Shown here piece by piece: positions 44,896 through 56,148 of a stretch of 64,000 bases of DNA. The translations under genes were made by a program, and so were the position numbers. Position 1 is the first letter of the stretch. The number at the start of each line of letters is the position of its first letter. Source of the DNA: Rachicladosporium sp. CCFEE 5018 (lineage: Eukaryota > Ascomycota > Dothideomycetes > Cladosporiales > Cladosporiaceae); contig KZ111162.1 of the NCBI GenBank assembly GCA_002077045.2, positions 341,981-405,980 of the forward strand. Direction: 5' to 3'. The notes beneath the pieces were generated by a model, which ran no database searches, was not told where the DNA came from, and was given only the letters and a program-made list of their open reading frames with translations.

Positions 44896-45480
44896 CTACA
44901 AGAACCCAATGATAGCCAACCCAGCGCCGACAGCAGCGATAGGGATAGCAGTAGCTGGCGCGAATGCAGCCGAAGAGATGGTAGATCCAGACGCAGCGGC
45001 TTTACTCGCGCTCGAGACAGCCGACGAGGCTGCCGCAGTGGCCGAAGAGAGTGCGGAGGCCACCGTAGTCCCTCCAGTGCCAGTGAGCGTAGTCGCAAGT
45101 CCCGTAGCGGCGCTGTTGTAAGTCGTCGTAAGTCCGCCGTCTGTACCGGTACTTAATTGTGACAGCTGACCCTGGGCCAGCGAGATCTCAGAGCTGATCG
45201 ACGCAGCCACGGAGGGGTCGGCGGTAGCAGCCACGCTCGAGGCTGATGCGATGGCGGAGGAGGCGAAGGCTAGAGCGCTGGACTCGAGGCTCGCGGCGTT
45301 CTGGGTGAGCGAGGCGATGGCGGCGGAGGCGTCGGCGCCGGTCGCTGTGGCGAGTTCGGAGATCTGCGCTGTGGCTGCGTCGAAGAGGGAGGAGGCGGCT
45401 GCCTGGAGGGAGGTCGCGGCATCACCTTGGGCGGAGGCCATGGCGGCGAGGCCGGCGAGGAGGAAGAGTGAGGAGCGCAT
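44896..45480 (-). CDS. Secreted Ala/Ser-rich protein, probably GPI-anchored
   Basis: Intronless, 194 residues. A signal peptide (MRSSLFLLAGLAAMASA) is followed by an Ala/Ser/Thr-rich, almost repeat-like body with scattered Leu and Gln, then a Ser-rich stretch and a hydrophobic tail (IPIAAVGAGLAIIGFL) that fits a GPI-attachment signal. There are no Cys residues. Such proteins are cell-wall or plasma-membrane mannoproteins; the Thr/Ser density suggests O-glycosylation. No enzyme domain is seen. It converges on the proline iminopeptidase gene. Confidence 0.8.
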   Translation of the reverse strand: MRSSLFLLAGLAAMASAQGDAATSLQAAASSLFDAATAQISELATATGADASAAIASLTQNAASLESSALAFASSAIASASSVAATADPSVAASISSEISLAQGQLSQLSTGTDGGLTTTYNSAATGLATTLTGTGGTTVASALSSATAAASSAVSSASKAAASGSTISSAAFAPATAIPIAAVGAGLAIIGFL

Positions 45481-46249
45481 GATTGTGGTTTTGAGGGTAT
45501 CAAGTTGGACTGGAGGAAGGAGTTGAAGATGTCTTTTGTAGCGACCGAGTGAAGTGTTGTTGACGAGAGGCAGAGTATAGTCAAGGCAGCCGGCTCAGCT
45601 GAACCGTTCAGCACCTACCTTATAGCATCCACAACACTAGGGCCCCTTAGTCCCACGAGCTGATCACCCATCCGAAACAGATCCGTGCGTACACAACCGG
45701 TGGAATGATTGCCAGCTCATGCCAGTACGTAGTACGCCTAATCGCAGCTTCTGTGTCACCATAGGCTGCTACCTGACATCGCATGATGGTCATCTCGCTA
45801 CCGTAGCTTGAAGAGGTTCAGCGTCACACCGGGCCCAAAAAGTGAGGTCGAAGGATGAAAGCTTAAAGACGACTGAGCGTGGAGAAGCCTTGGCAGGGGT
45901 AGGCAGTTGCTATATTGGGCGACCCTCCACCAGATTCGACATGACTCGCGGCCCCCTTCGCAGGCGGGCGGTAGTCTCAAGATGGTAATCCGTGAGAATC
46001 ACCAGCTGATGGATCGCATCATCGGAGCTGTTGCGCTACAGCAGCGTTTGAGGGTACACATGACACAGTCGTGTGCCAGTGTGATAACGATGTGGCGTGG
46101 GAATCCGGCATGCGTGTGTTGCATCAGCGTCTAGCATACAGTTCAGTATCGTACACTACTCGCAGTATCGCTGCATCAGGGTATTATGTCGTTGCATTTC
46201 CTCCACGGTCATTCTCGTAGCCCATACAGTGCAGATCTTCCGCCTGATC
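45481..46249. other. Upstream region of the GPI-type gene, otherwise empty
   Basis: It includes a minus-strand TATAAG (45619-45624) about 140 bp upstream of the ATG. No gene is recognised in the remainder. Confidence 0.45.
45619..45624 (-). promoter_or_regulatory. TATA-box-like element of the GPI-type gene
   Basis: TATAAG on the minus strand in context GCTATAAGG, 139 bp upstream of the start codon. Position suits a core promoter element. Confidence 0.35.
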
Positions 46250-48340
46250 TCACGTCAAGTCGATGACCTCGTACGCATCAGCACTGACTGTGATCTTTGC
46301 GAGCGGGGGTGCTTTGGAGGACTGAGCTGTCACTCCGCTTGTCACTTTCTCGAAGCTCGCGTGTCTTCGTGCACGGAACGCAGCAGGTGAAAGTGGTTCT
46401 TCCGCGCTTAAATCCACAGATCGTGTTATGGGCTGCACAGCGATCCGAGATGTAAAAGCGAATGACGGCGGAGTGAGCTCATCAGACCCTGGAGCAACAG
46501 GACTCGGCTTCAGATCTGGGTTGGGTCGAGGATCTACCAGCGAACGCTCCCCAGCAGGCATGCAGAATAGTCTCGGACTCAATGGCAAGTGAGATCGGCC
46601 AGCTACCAGATCGAGCGCATCCCTGATATCATGCTCTGAGTCAGAGTCGTCCAGATCGATGACAGTAGGCTTCTTGAACTCAATGGTACGGGCATGGCGA
46701 AAAGTCGCGACTGGCTGACCTTCCTGAATGAACGTAGACGCAGCATTGTTGCGCTTCTTGGATGGGAGAGCTGCGTCGTGTGCTGCAGGCTTGGCTTTAG
46801 GAGGTCTCCCACGTTTCTTAGAGGTGGCGCTAGAAGTCTGGGAAGCTGTTGTCAACGCGATTGCCGAGTCATGTCGAACGTCCGCCGGCAAGATGACGAC
46901 CGTTTCGTGTGGGTCATCCGGTGCATCGGCTACCGAGTTGGCGGCCTGCTCTGCGGCACCTGACCTCTTGCGCGGTTCCCTCGCTACAGGCTCAGGTTCC
47001 TGCAGTGACCCAGGTGGTAGACCGTGTCGTAAGAAGCAGGTCAGGACTTCGCACTCTATCCGTTCAGCTGGATCATAGTGGACCCCGTCCTTGGTCTTCC
47101 AGATACTCCAGTCCTCGCCCTCGAGCTCGCCGTTGATATCAAGTTCGACCGCAGGAAGTGGATTGAATGTGATTTTGATCTCCGACAACGCCGGCCCCTC
47201 CTCACCTGTATCGGTCTTCTTCTTTCGCGTGCGCTTGAGCTTGATGTCGAAACGAGCGTCGTTGTCGTGACGAACCGCGTCCGAGCTGCACTGCGCGAGG
47301 TACTTGGTCATGAAGATCGGTGCTAGGTGCTTTAGGTATCCCTTCGTCCAGATGTTGTATCGTTGTCGGAGCAGGATTCTTAGCTTTCGCTGATCAACCT
47401 GCTGCTCCCACCCACGCCTCAAGCCCCTGAGACTCTGTATCTGCTCAAGCGATGAGATAGTCGGTCTGCGATAGTGATTCAATGCCTTGAGATCGGGGAA
47501 ATCTGGTGGCAACTGAACAAGCTTGTTCACACTGCGCATTGCACCTTCGAGCTTCACGCGCCAAGCAGGAAATTCGCGCTTCTCGACTCGACACAACTCG
47601 TTGGCAACACCGAGCGCTCTGCGTGAGAGCAGCTTAGCGGCCTGGGGTCCACAGCCTGGTACGCCTTGGACGTTATAGTCACCACCTGAAAGCATGGCGA
47701 AAAGTACAAGACTTTCAGCGTCCAGGTCGTGCTTCGCAAGAATACGATCGGCGTAGTGGACTCGCACGTGGCCCTCAACACTCTTGCCACCGACTTTGTG
47801 AGCCTCCATCTGGCAGGTCGCGCCGAACATAAAGCAGTCGCTATCATCTGACCAGACCACATCGACAATGCCTGCTTGCTGCATCTTTGCGCATTCCGCC
47901 TCTGCTTCGGCGGGCGCTCTACTACAATCAGCAAGTCGCGGAGGTACAAGTCACAGACACCTAGCTCACCTATGCCGTGGGACTTTGAGGTGATCGAGCG
48001 TCTGCTCCAGCAACTTGATCCGTTCGTAGTCGACCCTACCGCCTCCACGTCTGCCCCTCTTCCATGGTCGTCTCGCGCCGTCGAAGATAAAAATCATCTG
48101 AATGTTCAGGTTCATCAGTCGTAGGATGCGCCAAAGTATCGTCTTCTCGATGGGATTTGCAGCAGCCTCTTTTTCGCGGATCTGCACCACCTGAGCATCG
48201 GTGAGGTTGTTGAATCGCCATCCTGCTTCATCTACGGCTATACGTAGTGGTCGACCTTCCTTCTCGAAGTGTCTAGTGGCAAAGTCCGCGATGGTGGTCA
48301 CTTCGCCGTCTCCTATCACGTCCCACAATCTGGTTGCCAT
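46250..48340 (-). CDS. GEN1/Yen1-like Holliday junction nuclease (XPG/Rad2 family)
   Basis: Exons 48340-47970 and 47918-46250 give 679 residues. The intron (51 nt) joins VPRHR to APAEAEAECAKMQ, the XPG-I catalytic motif with clustered Glu residues; the YAG nearest exon 2 (GTAGTAG) is the one that keeps the motif. N domain: LWDVIGDG and AVDEAGWRF (residues 5-50), FIFDGARRP near 85. SDDSDCFMFGA follows at about 146, and the helix-hairpin-helix is GGDYNVQGVPGCGPQAAKLL near 203. The N-terminal residues MATRLWDVIG match GEN1/Yen1 rather than FEN1 (MGIxGL). The C-terminal half is low complexity with RGRPPKAKP, an AT-hook-like segment, and Ser/Pro sites suited to CDK regulation. Such nucleases resolve joint DNA molecules in mitosis and meiosis. 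Confidence 0.87.
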
Positions 48341-50286
48341 TAGCTAGCGTTACAAAGACTTCCAAACTTTGGACGCCCTACCCTGCAATTCCCATGATGC
48401 ATTACCCCCGCCTTACCCGTACCGACTGTACCCAAATCTAGAATGGTGCCATTGGTCTCGAGACTTTAGACGTCGAAGTCGCGAAGCACCGTGTCGCGCT
48501 AGAGCGCGTCGCAACGTGAGGCCTTGAAAGTGCTTTCTTGGCAGCACTTGCTCAACATGTACCCCAGCTTGAACGCCCACGGTAGTGACAGGAAAAGCGA
48601 ATCGCTCAGCGAATGACTGTGTTTGAGAACGCTGATATACGCAGCATCGCAACACTATATCAGTTTGCACGCCGTCGGAGAGAGTGTTGCGTCGTTCGGT
48701 AACTTTCCTAGCTAGCACTCCCGGCGATTCGTTGCCGCAGTGTAGTTTATGTCAGCAGTGTCACTGCATGGTCTTCTCGAGTCGTCGGCTTTCTTGTCAC
48801 AGAGTCACAGTATTACAATACTTTACTGTTACAACACTGCGCATTGAACGCTCTGTGCTCCACAGCACGAACATAGAAAGCAACAGCGACACAGCGACAG
48901 CCGCGACTCTGGACGACCGAATCTCGACACGTGTGATTAGCCGCGAAAATCACAGCCCAGTGGCGGACCCGGTATCAGTAGTACGCCGCAGGTGGCCTCC
49001 AGACTGACAAACAGGTTGGATCGCACCAGCCGGCTTGGTATTGCAAAGTCCGCGGCTTCCTTCATCCTCGCGCAACCGGCTGTGTTCTGAGCTTCCTCGT
49101 CAGTCACACGGCACTTTACCACAACCTGGAGCGTTCGTGTCCAGCTCAGACGGCCGGAAATTGCCTCGAAGGCGAGCACTCCTCCGCACTGAAGTACAGG
49201 AAGCCTTACAACGTAGCTTCTTGGTATGCTTGGCAAATCCCTTCGCTTACACTGCCCCGCACACTTCAAACGATCGCCAATCCTTGTTCCTACGGTTCGC
49301 CGCATTCTTCACGACTCATCGACAATAGGTTCTCTGGGCAGCTTGGCGCTCGCCTCGCTGCGTCTGGAGGTGGAAGTGAGAGCCAAGCAACATTCGATCC
49401 TCCGATCGAATCGCGACCAAGTGTTTCGGGATCTGCACCCAGATTGCAAGCAGCAGGCACGATTCCGAATGGCGACATGAGACCGGGTAGACTCCTCCAC
49501 CAGGAACACGAACATTACCGTGGAACGAGCCGCGCATTGGGACCTACAGTAGCCGCACTGCAGCGATCCGGAATGTTCCCCAGATTGGGTCGCCGGCTTG
49601 TCCTGACGTCCAGGACGCGGCCATGTAAATCTGGTGAGGACTCATAACTGACGACTTGATTAATACCATGTGAGTCCCAGTCTGGAGACCTAAACTGATC
49701 CAGGAGTTACCTTGCGATGGCATCGGTCTCGGGACATCATGCTCGCAATTATTGGTAGTTGTGTAAGTGAGTGAAGTGGCGCATCTATCCCTCCCAGGCA
49801 CGGCGACAAGTGGGCCTGGTTCAACGCCACGCTCATTCTGAAGCTGTCAATTGCATCCGTCAGCATCAACCGCCGACCCGGCAAGAAAGCCGTGCTGAAC
49901 GAATGCGGTCCTAGACACCTGCGGCAAGCGCCATCGCAGTCACTTCAACTCGACTACGAATGTAGCTGCACATGAACAGCGAGTCACGGCATGTATCCTC
50001 GGGCAAACCTTGTGCAGGTGCCAGAATCACTTTTACGGAATACAGCCCGGCCAAGCATGCACGAGTCGCGGACTAACAGTTGCGGTCCCGTCCACCACGG
50101 TCTCCGCACATTCGAGTTCAGTCGCACTTCCTGAGCAGGGCGCTGTTCTTATGGCCAAGAAACTCTCGCTTTGTGTGGCAAGGCAGAGTCCAATGCACAC
50201 GGCACACGCTGGGCCGGTGCGATTCATGACCATCAACGCTATCTCCTGACCGGTGCATCGCATGGCTGTAGTACTAACAGCGAACG
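48341..50286. other. Two kilobases without a recognisable gene
   Basis: Many small overlapping frames occur on both strands, none with family-like features. No transposon ends, tRNA or simple repeats stood out. It is the longest empty stretch in the window. Confidence 0.45.
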
Positions 50287-50292
50287 GTATAA
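50287..50292 (+). promoter_or_regulatory. TATA box of the CE5 esterase gene
   Basis: TATAAG in context ACGGTATAAGAGC, 108 bp upstream of the ATG, followed by a C/T-rich leader. This is a good core-promoter arrangement for a regulated secreted enzyme. Confidence 0.5.
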
Positions 50293-50394
50293 GAGCTTAG
50301 GCCGATCTTGATTTATTTTCTTCATCTTATCGTGGAGCTATCTCTGAGACCAACACCTGCATCCATTCTATCTATTCTCTGTAATTCTCTCAAC

Positions 50395-51193
50395 ATGCTC
50401 TTCACTCAAGCTTTTGTTCTCGCCGGTCTGGCTCTCTCATCGTCCGCTGCGCCGGTCGAGGAACGCCAGACTCAGTGCTCAGCTTACACTCTGATCAACA
50501 CCCGTGGCACTGGCGAGTCCCAGGGAGAGTCTTCAGGCTTCCGCACGGTGAACAGCCAGGTCCGCAGCCAAGTCTCTAGTGGCAGCGTTGTACGTCTGAA
50601 TCCCATACACCACCTAATGGCACCCGCAGCTTACGCTTCATCGCAGTATAACACCGTCTACCCAGCCAGCTTCAGCCAGAATTCTGCGTCTGGCACCCGC
50701 GACATCGTCAACCGCGTCACCACAATTCTTCGCTCAAACCCTAACGCGTGCATCATCCTCGAGGGCTACTCTCAGGGCGCCGCGGCTACGGTCGACGCTA
50801 TGTCGGAGCTCACGGGCGCCTCGTACGACGCAGTCAAAGGCGTGCTCCTGTTCGGCAACCCTAAGCACAAGAGTGGCCTAGCATGCAATGTTGACCAAAA
50901 TGGCGGCACGACGACGCTCAACGTCAACGGCATTAGTGCCTCCCGCTACAGCGCTGGGATTCCAGCAAACTGGGTGGCGAAGACTCTGGACGTTTGCAAC
51001 TACGTGAGCCGTGGCTATCCTTATCTACTAATCATATGAGGCTCGAGCTGACATCTGAAACCAGGGCGATGGTGTCTGCGATACTACACACGGGCGTGGC
51101 ATCAATGCCGAGCATCTTGAGTACCCTCGCTCCACGAGCATCCAGAGACTGAGCACGAACTACATTGTCAGTCGTCTTCGTGGTACGGCCTAA
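50395..51193 (+). CDS. Secreted cutinase-family carbohydrate esterase (CE5)
   Basis: Exons 50395-50589, 50647-51003 and 51065-51193 encode 226 residues. Signal peptide MLFTQAFVLAGLALSSSAAP, then a likely Kex2-type site region (VEERQ). The CE5 fold starts QCSAYTLINTRGTGE. The first intron (57 nt, in frame, no stop) must be removed to join SSGSV to YNTVYPASFSQNSASGT, the normal family spacing. Catalytic triad: Ser in GYSQGAAAT, Asp in GDGVCD, His in NAEHLEYP. Four Cys residues fit the two conserved disulfides. Family members hydrolyse cutin or acetylated xylan; the YTLIxTRGTGE type is common among plant-associated and saprobic Dothideomycetes. Precise substrate is not determined. Confidence 0.9.
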
Positions 51194-51974
51194 GTACTAG
51201 GCGAGATGGGCAAGGATCGGATTGGAAGCGTCTGTAGTATTATGGTTGGAGGAGAGGATGGAATAGTACTCACGTGCGGGGGGACTCACTGGGTTACACA
51301 TCAGGCAGAGACATGCATTAATATTTACGCCACCGTTTGACACTGCGCGAGGTCCATTCTATGTCCTTTGTATCGCGTCTGGCTCTGTCTGGCTGTGCGC
51401 CTCGGGAATATGAGTCTCACCATGCCGTGCACGCCCTCTCATCTGTGGGCCTGAGGCGTGGAGGCGTGTCCCATGGGGCAATACGCCGTACATGTCCACC
51501 TTATAACACCCTTCAGCATGATCTCCCGTCACACTTTATCACCGCTCTTACCACTGACCGAATTGCCAGAGCGTATGTCCGATTCAGCAAGATCTACATC
51601 TCCCCGAAGAGCTCTCGACACTGCCGCTGTAGCCGGACCGTACAAGCCTTTCGCCGTGCGATCCCGGCGCCATTAAGCTTTCTGTGCCTTATCGACATCA
51701 TCGCTGAAGTGGCAATGCAGTCTCATCAATCATCGAAAGATCGTGAAGCTTTTGTCGCTGGCGTGCGTGTGCTTTGAATGCAATGCCGTGAGACCCGACA
51801 CATCCGACTTCTCTGTTGTGGACGTCATCTCTCGCCGTACTCGCTATGACCGGAATCAACGGAGGGCGAGTGGCACATAGACAAGTACAAGCACATTATT
51901 GTTTTCTTTGCCACTAAAGTCACCTGTATTTCTGTGGTCCACATCACTCCCCTAATACTCAGTCTTCCCCATAG
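51194..51974. other. Intergenic before the MFS relic
   Basis: No upstream MFS exons can be found here although the transporter fragment that follows would need about 350 more residues. Confidence 0.55.
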
Positions 51975-52534
51975 TCTTCGCTCAGGATCGAGGTTGGGGA
52001 CTAGTCGTCTCTACACTCCCATTCCTCGGGCTGTTTGTGGGCGTCTGCTTTGCGTTGACTATCAACTTGGCAAATCAACCTCGTTACGCACGTGCGGTTG
52101 ACGCGAATGGAGGAAAAGCAGTCCCCGAAGCCCGCCTTCCACCCATGATAATCGGTGGCGTTCTCTTCGTCATAGGCCTCTTCTGGTTTGGCTGGACTGC
52201 TGTTCCTGGCTCAATTCCCTGGATCGTCCCAGTGGTCGCCACAGCAGTCATCGGCGCTGGCTTCAACGTCATCTTCCAACAATGCATCAACTTCCTCGTC
52301 GATACCTACGCGCTGCACGCGGCATCTGCAGTAAGCGCTAACACCTTCCTCCGGTCACTGATGGGGAGCGGGTTACCATTGGCTGCGAAGCCGATGTTCA
52401 ATGCTTTGGGGGTGGGGCCCGCGATGAGTATTCTCGGCGCGGTTGCAGTCTTAGCCCTGCCCGCCCCGGTATTGTTCATGAAGTACGGCAAGAGATTACG
52501 AGCGAAGAGTCGGTTTACGGAGGAAGGAGACTGA
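51975..52534 (+). pseudogene. MFS transporter, C-terminal relic
   Basis: From the likely acceptor CCATAG at 51965-51974 the frame reads FAQDRGWGLVVSTLPFLGLF, then NQPRYARAVDANGG and PEARLPPMIIGGVLFVIGLFWFGWTA, followed by WIVPVVATAVIGAGFNVIFQQCINFLVDTY and a final pair of membrane helices ending KYGKRLRAKSRF. These are transmembrane segments 7-12 of DHA1-type multidrug transporters (Tpo/Flu1-like). The first half, including the A-motif and helices 1-6, is absent from the preceding 780 bp and no ATG opens the frame before 52144. A 5' deletion is the simplest explanation; a distant 5' exon cannot be wholly excluded. Confidence 0.75.
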
Positions 52535-53014
52535 ACTTGATATGCTTCTCCGAAATATTTGAACCTCGGAAAGGGTGCTGTAATTCCAGCTGCCACAGCG
52601 TTACCGGGGCTGCTGTATCGGGGAGATGTTGCAGAGTCTCCAGCGCGATTTACTCGAGCTGTTCCAGGACTCGATGATCCGCTTCTCTGTTGCAGCATAA
52701 GGCGAGCATGCGCTCCGATCACCGGCACCGCGATGACGCACTGCAGCTTGGCCGGAATAGCTGGCGACGAGACACCCGGTGATGCGGCGCGCTCAGACCA
52801 ACAAAGCAAGCGGAGCCTTCCAAGCCTCTCAACGACACTTCGTGTTAATACCTGGCTGCCGCGATGCCGCCTGCGACAGCGCAGCAAGACCTGGGCGATT
52901 CGAACGAAGACCTGGGTGTGTTAGCATCAAGCTATAATACATCATGACGTAACGATCCGACGGATACAGGCATGGGAGATAGATCATAGACCATAGACCC
53001 ATACAATATACACT
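52535..53014. other. Intergenic, no gene seen
   Basis: 3' flanks of the MFS relic and the Ask1 gene. Nothing recognised. Confidence 0.5.
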
Positions 53015-54107
53015 CTAAAACGTATCATCTTCATCCCATCCCCTCTTCACCACACTCGGACTCTCCTCCTCCCCTCTCTCCCCGTCGTCGATCCCCTCAA
53101 TCTCGTCCGTGTCCTCGGCTGCAGCAGTCATCAGCAAATCCGCCACAATCCGCTTGCTAGCCTCTCTAGCAGGCGTCTGCAACAGCCTACTCTGCGGGAC
53201 GTGAAACTGCATCGTCTTCGGGGGCGACATGCCAAAATCATCGTCGTCCTCTGAATCCGATCCTGCGGCCGAGAAGGCTGATGTTCGTGCAGTCTCCGGA
53301 CTGAAGAGCGAGCGGCCGGTGCTTGTCTTTGGAGCTGTGGCTTTTGTGCGGGCGGGCGTGAGGATCGAGAGGCCTGGCGTGCGAGGCTGCAGTTCTGTGG
53401 GTCGCTTAGGTGGAGCAGGAGAGAAGAGATCGCTCCGAAGCTGAGGGGCGGAAATTTCGGGTGAGGATTGCGGCGAGTCGTCCCAGGGCTGCTTGGTCGT
53501 GTTCGTAGTGGTACCGGGCGTCGGTATGGGTTGTTGGGTGGCCCGCTCCCGACGCTGGGTGTGCGGTGTTGCTTGCACGCGGTAATGTTTGTCGAGGACG
53601 TTGCGATGGAGGAAGGCGTCTGCATTCGGCTCCCGACTTGTAGTGCGCTGAGCCGACGGCTGGTAGCCGGACTGACGCTGGAACGGCGACGAGTCGAGCT
53701 GGGTTTGTTGGGGCCGTGGGGTGGAGGGCTCAGAGGGTGTGTCGGAGAGCGCTAGGGGGTTCTTGCCGGTGTACTTCCGTGGAGAGGGTGATCGGAAAGA
53801 TGCTGCTGTGGGTTTGCCCGGCTTCGTACGTTGCTGACTTGATGGCCCAGCCCGCGGCTTGCCAGTCGATGCGGTCAACTTAGGCGTGGACTGCACTCCC
53901 GTGACTTGCGTCGGCGAGTCTACGGTGAAGCTCTCGTCCTCGTCCGCTCCTTGCCCAGAGCCAGCTCCAGTATGACCATCCTGCTGAGGCGTACGAAGAG
54001 TACTACTCTCCTCCGTGGCATCCTCCGTCTGCGTCACCTGCTCATCGTCCAGTGCGCCCTCTTCATATCCCGATAGGGACACATTCGCCGACGCCTCGAA
54101 GAAGTGT
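53015..54107 (-). CDS. ASK1: DASH complex subunit Ask1, N terminus lost in gap
   Basis: The visible part starts at the gap edge with FFEASANVSLSGYEE, the end of the conserved N-terminal helical domain of Ask1, and continues through about 330 residues of Ser/Pro/Thr-rich disordered sequence (many SP and TP sites, suited to mitotic kinases). It ends with the second conserved block PPKTMQFHVPQSRLLQTPAREASKRIVADLL, typical of fungal Ask1, and an acidic tail. DASH forms rings that couple kinetochores to microtubules. Roughly 60 N-terminal residues, including the start codon, fall in or beyond the 100-N gap (54108-54207), whose real size is unknown. Confidence 0.87.
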
Positions 54108-54207
54108 NNNNNNNNNNNNNNNNNNNNNNNNNNNNNNNNNNNNNNNNNNNNNNNNNNNNNNNNNNNNNNNNNNNNNNNNNNNNNNNNNNNNNNNNNNNNN
54201 NNNNNNN
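54108..54207. other. Assembly gap of 100 N
   Basis: Exactly 100 N. Unlike the first gap, the flanks are not duplicated. The 5' ends of two diverging genes are missing here. Confidence 0.99.
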
Positions 54208-55014
54208 CTCCCCTCAAGCGACATAAACATCGACTTCGAGCGCCGCAACAAGACGAAGTTCGGCGGCTTCACTATGGTCACCTCCGTCGCACACGTCTGG
54301 TTCAACATCTTCTTCGAAGGTCATGGACCCGAGCAGCAAGGTACAGCAGACGACTCCGGCGTCTTCGAGATCGAGTGGGACGCCATGGACGGAATCAAAG
54401 GCAGTGCGAGAAAGGGAACGAAATGCTTTGATCGGATGGCAGTAGTGTGGAAGGCGCTGGATATTCCTGGTATTCCCTCAGTACAGATTAACGAGCCACT
54501 TGAAGGTGAGCCGGTGCAGGAAGCGAAGGCTGCGGATTGGAGAGGGGCACATGGGACGAAGGATCAAGGGGAGAAGAAGCTGGGTTTGAGGATTGGGACG
54601 AGTGAGAGTCGGGATGTTAGTCGTGCGAGTAGCTTGAAGAGTGACTCGCCGAGGAGTGTCAATGGGAGTGTGCCGGATGAGATTGAGACGGTCAAGGCGC
54701 ACGGCGCTAGTGGTCTGGATGGCACTACATCGCCGGTGGTGTCTGCTGTTCTCGCGGACAACCCACACGTCACGCAGGTGCAATCGCCGCTTTCGAAGGA
54801 TGCGCCGCTAGTGCATAATGACGTCGAGGACCAGGAGGCAAGCACTAGTCCAACTTCCAACCTCTCGCACGCTCAAATCGACGGCTTGACAAGCGGTGCC
54901 CAGCATCTGTCAACGTCAGATCTACCTGGCGGTGTGCCTGAAGCAAAGCTCGGATGGCACCATGAGCATACCATCGGGAAGATGCTCAGGGACAAGCATC
55001 ATGGGAACAGCTGA
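54208..55014 (+). CDS. UPF0590/DUF1769-type protein, N terminus lost in gap
   Basis: The open frame emerges from the gap and reads INIDFERRNKTKFGGFTM, VTSVAHVWFNIFFEG, and GVFEIEWDAMDGIKGSARKG..FDRMAVVWK. This is the C-terminal conserved block of the fungal DUF1769/UPF0590 family. The remaining 170 residues are disordered, Ser/Asp-rich and poorly conserved. The start codon and the N-terminal half of the domain must lie in the gap. The function of the family is not established. It is divergent from Ask1. Confidence 0.75.
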   Translation, partial: LPSSDINIDFERRNKTKFGGFTMVTSVAHVWFNIFFEGHGPEQQGTADDSGVFEIEWDAMDGIKGSARKGTKCFDRMAVVWKALDIPGIPSVQINEPLEGEPVQEAKAADWRGAHGTKDQGEKKLGLRIGTSESRDVSRASSLKSDSPRSVNGSVPDEIETVKAHGASGLDGTTSPVVSAVLADNPHVTQVQSPLSKDAPLVHNDVEDQEASTSPTSNLSHAQIDGLTSGAQHLSTSDLPGGVPEAKLGWHHEHTIGKMLRDKHHGNS

Positions 55015-55227
55015 TGTGTGGTATTGAGGATATTTGCATGCGAGGCATGTACTATGAACTGATGGGCTTTAGCGAGGCGTTTACGGAGGAGAGCTGCGAT
55101 ACAGAACAACTCGTCGAGGGAGCACAGGGGGAGTATGACATGAGTGGAAGTGTCATGTATAGACATCTAGTATCTAGAGCTGAGTATCATATGTGTTCCT
55201 GTGACGTCGTTCTCGTCCCTCATATCC

Positions 55228-56148
55228 TCACGAAGGCTTCGCCGCATGAGTCGGCACTGGATTCGGCGGATCCTCCTTACCCTCCACGCCATTCTCCCTC
55301 TCTAGCTCCGCTCCATACTGCTCCCACAGCGCCCCCACTTTCTTCCCACAAACCCCCTCCCACAACCCCCTTTCATCATACACTCCCTTCCTCAATCCCG
55401 CATTCAGTCTCCTCACAGCGCCCTCCCCATACCTCCTCTCAACAAACTCCAGAAAAAACGCCGTCCGCTCGTAGCCCGCGTCCCAGCTCTCGCCCTCCGA
55501 GATCCGCGTCGGCGCTTTCCAGTGCTTCGCTCCGAGGCCGGCGCGCAAACGCACCCAGTCTGCGATCCCCTCGATCAGCCCGCCGTTGCAGGTCCCCTCT
55601 GCGTTCCATTGAAAGCAGTGGACTAGTTCGTGGCAGACTACGCCGAGGATCTCGTGGCGGAGGTCAAATGCGGCATTATTCTTGACGCGGGCGGCGATGT
55701 AGGCTGTGGAGAAGCGGAGCGTTTTGTGGTCCGGGTCTAGGTCCATGCCGTCGGTTTCGGCGACGCCGGGGTAGTCTTGTAAAATCATTGTTATCGAGCG
55801 GGTGCCTGGGCGGAGGAGGAGATCGGAGTCTTTGGACGCGGTATCCGTGGGGTCGTTGGATGTCGAGTCTGATAGTTCTTCGGAGGTTGGCCGGTTGTAG
55901 AGGAGGTTTAGGACGTTCTGGACTTGCTGCTCGAAGTCTTCGTAGCCGTGGAAGTGGCGGAGGAAGAGCGATGAGCCTTCGTGGGAGAGGTCTCGGAGTT
56001 CGAGGCGGAGGAGAGGCACTGGGAAGCGGTGCTTTCGGATTATGGGGACGGTTGTGGTGCTGCTGGAGGGTTGGGCGATGGCGGGTGACATGGTGGGGAG
56101 TTGGGACTGGAAGTAGGGGAGCTTGGTGGAGGTTGGCGGCGCGGACAT
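55228..56148 (-). CDS. Basic secretory protein (BSP) family peptidase-like
   Basis: 306 residues from ATG at 56148 (MSAPPTSTKLPYF); the frame is open upstream for another 131 codons but these show no conservation and are unlikely to be coding. The zinc-site motif HELVHCFQW lies near residue 190, followed by GGLIEGIADWVRLRAGL, both signatures of the BSP/plant basic secretory protein family (peptidase-like, HExxH). Upstream segments LRLELRDLSHEGSSLFL and NAAFDLRHEILGVV also fit. No signal peptide is seen, so despite the family name the protein may be intracellular. Substrate unknown. The C terminus is Glu/Pro-rich. Confidence 0.83.
   Translation of the reverse strand: MSAPPTSTKLPYFQSQLPTMSPAIAQPSSSTTTVPIIRKHRFPVPLLRLELRDLSHEGSSLFLRHFHGYEDFEQQVQNVLNLLYNRPTSEELSDSTSNDPTDTASKDSDLLLRPGTRSITMILQDYPGVAETDGMDLDPDHKTLRFSTAYIAARVKNNAAFDLRHEILGVVCHELVHCFQWNAEGTCNGGLIEGIADWVRLRAGLGAKHWKAPTRISEGESWDAGYERTAFFLEFVERRYGEGAVRRLNAGLRKGVYDERGLWEGVCGKKVGALWEQYGAELERENGVEGKEDPPNPVPTHAAKPS

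Noticed and set aside
48341..50286. Hidden gene or transposon in the 2-kb empty stretch
   Set aside because: All frames are short and overlapping on both strands; no terminal repeats, transposase motifs or target-site duplications seen.
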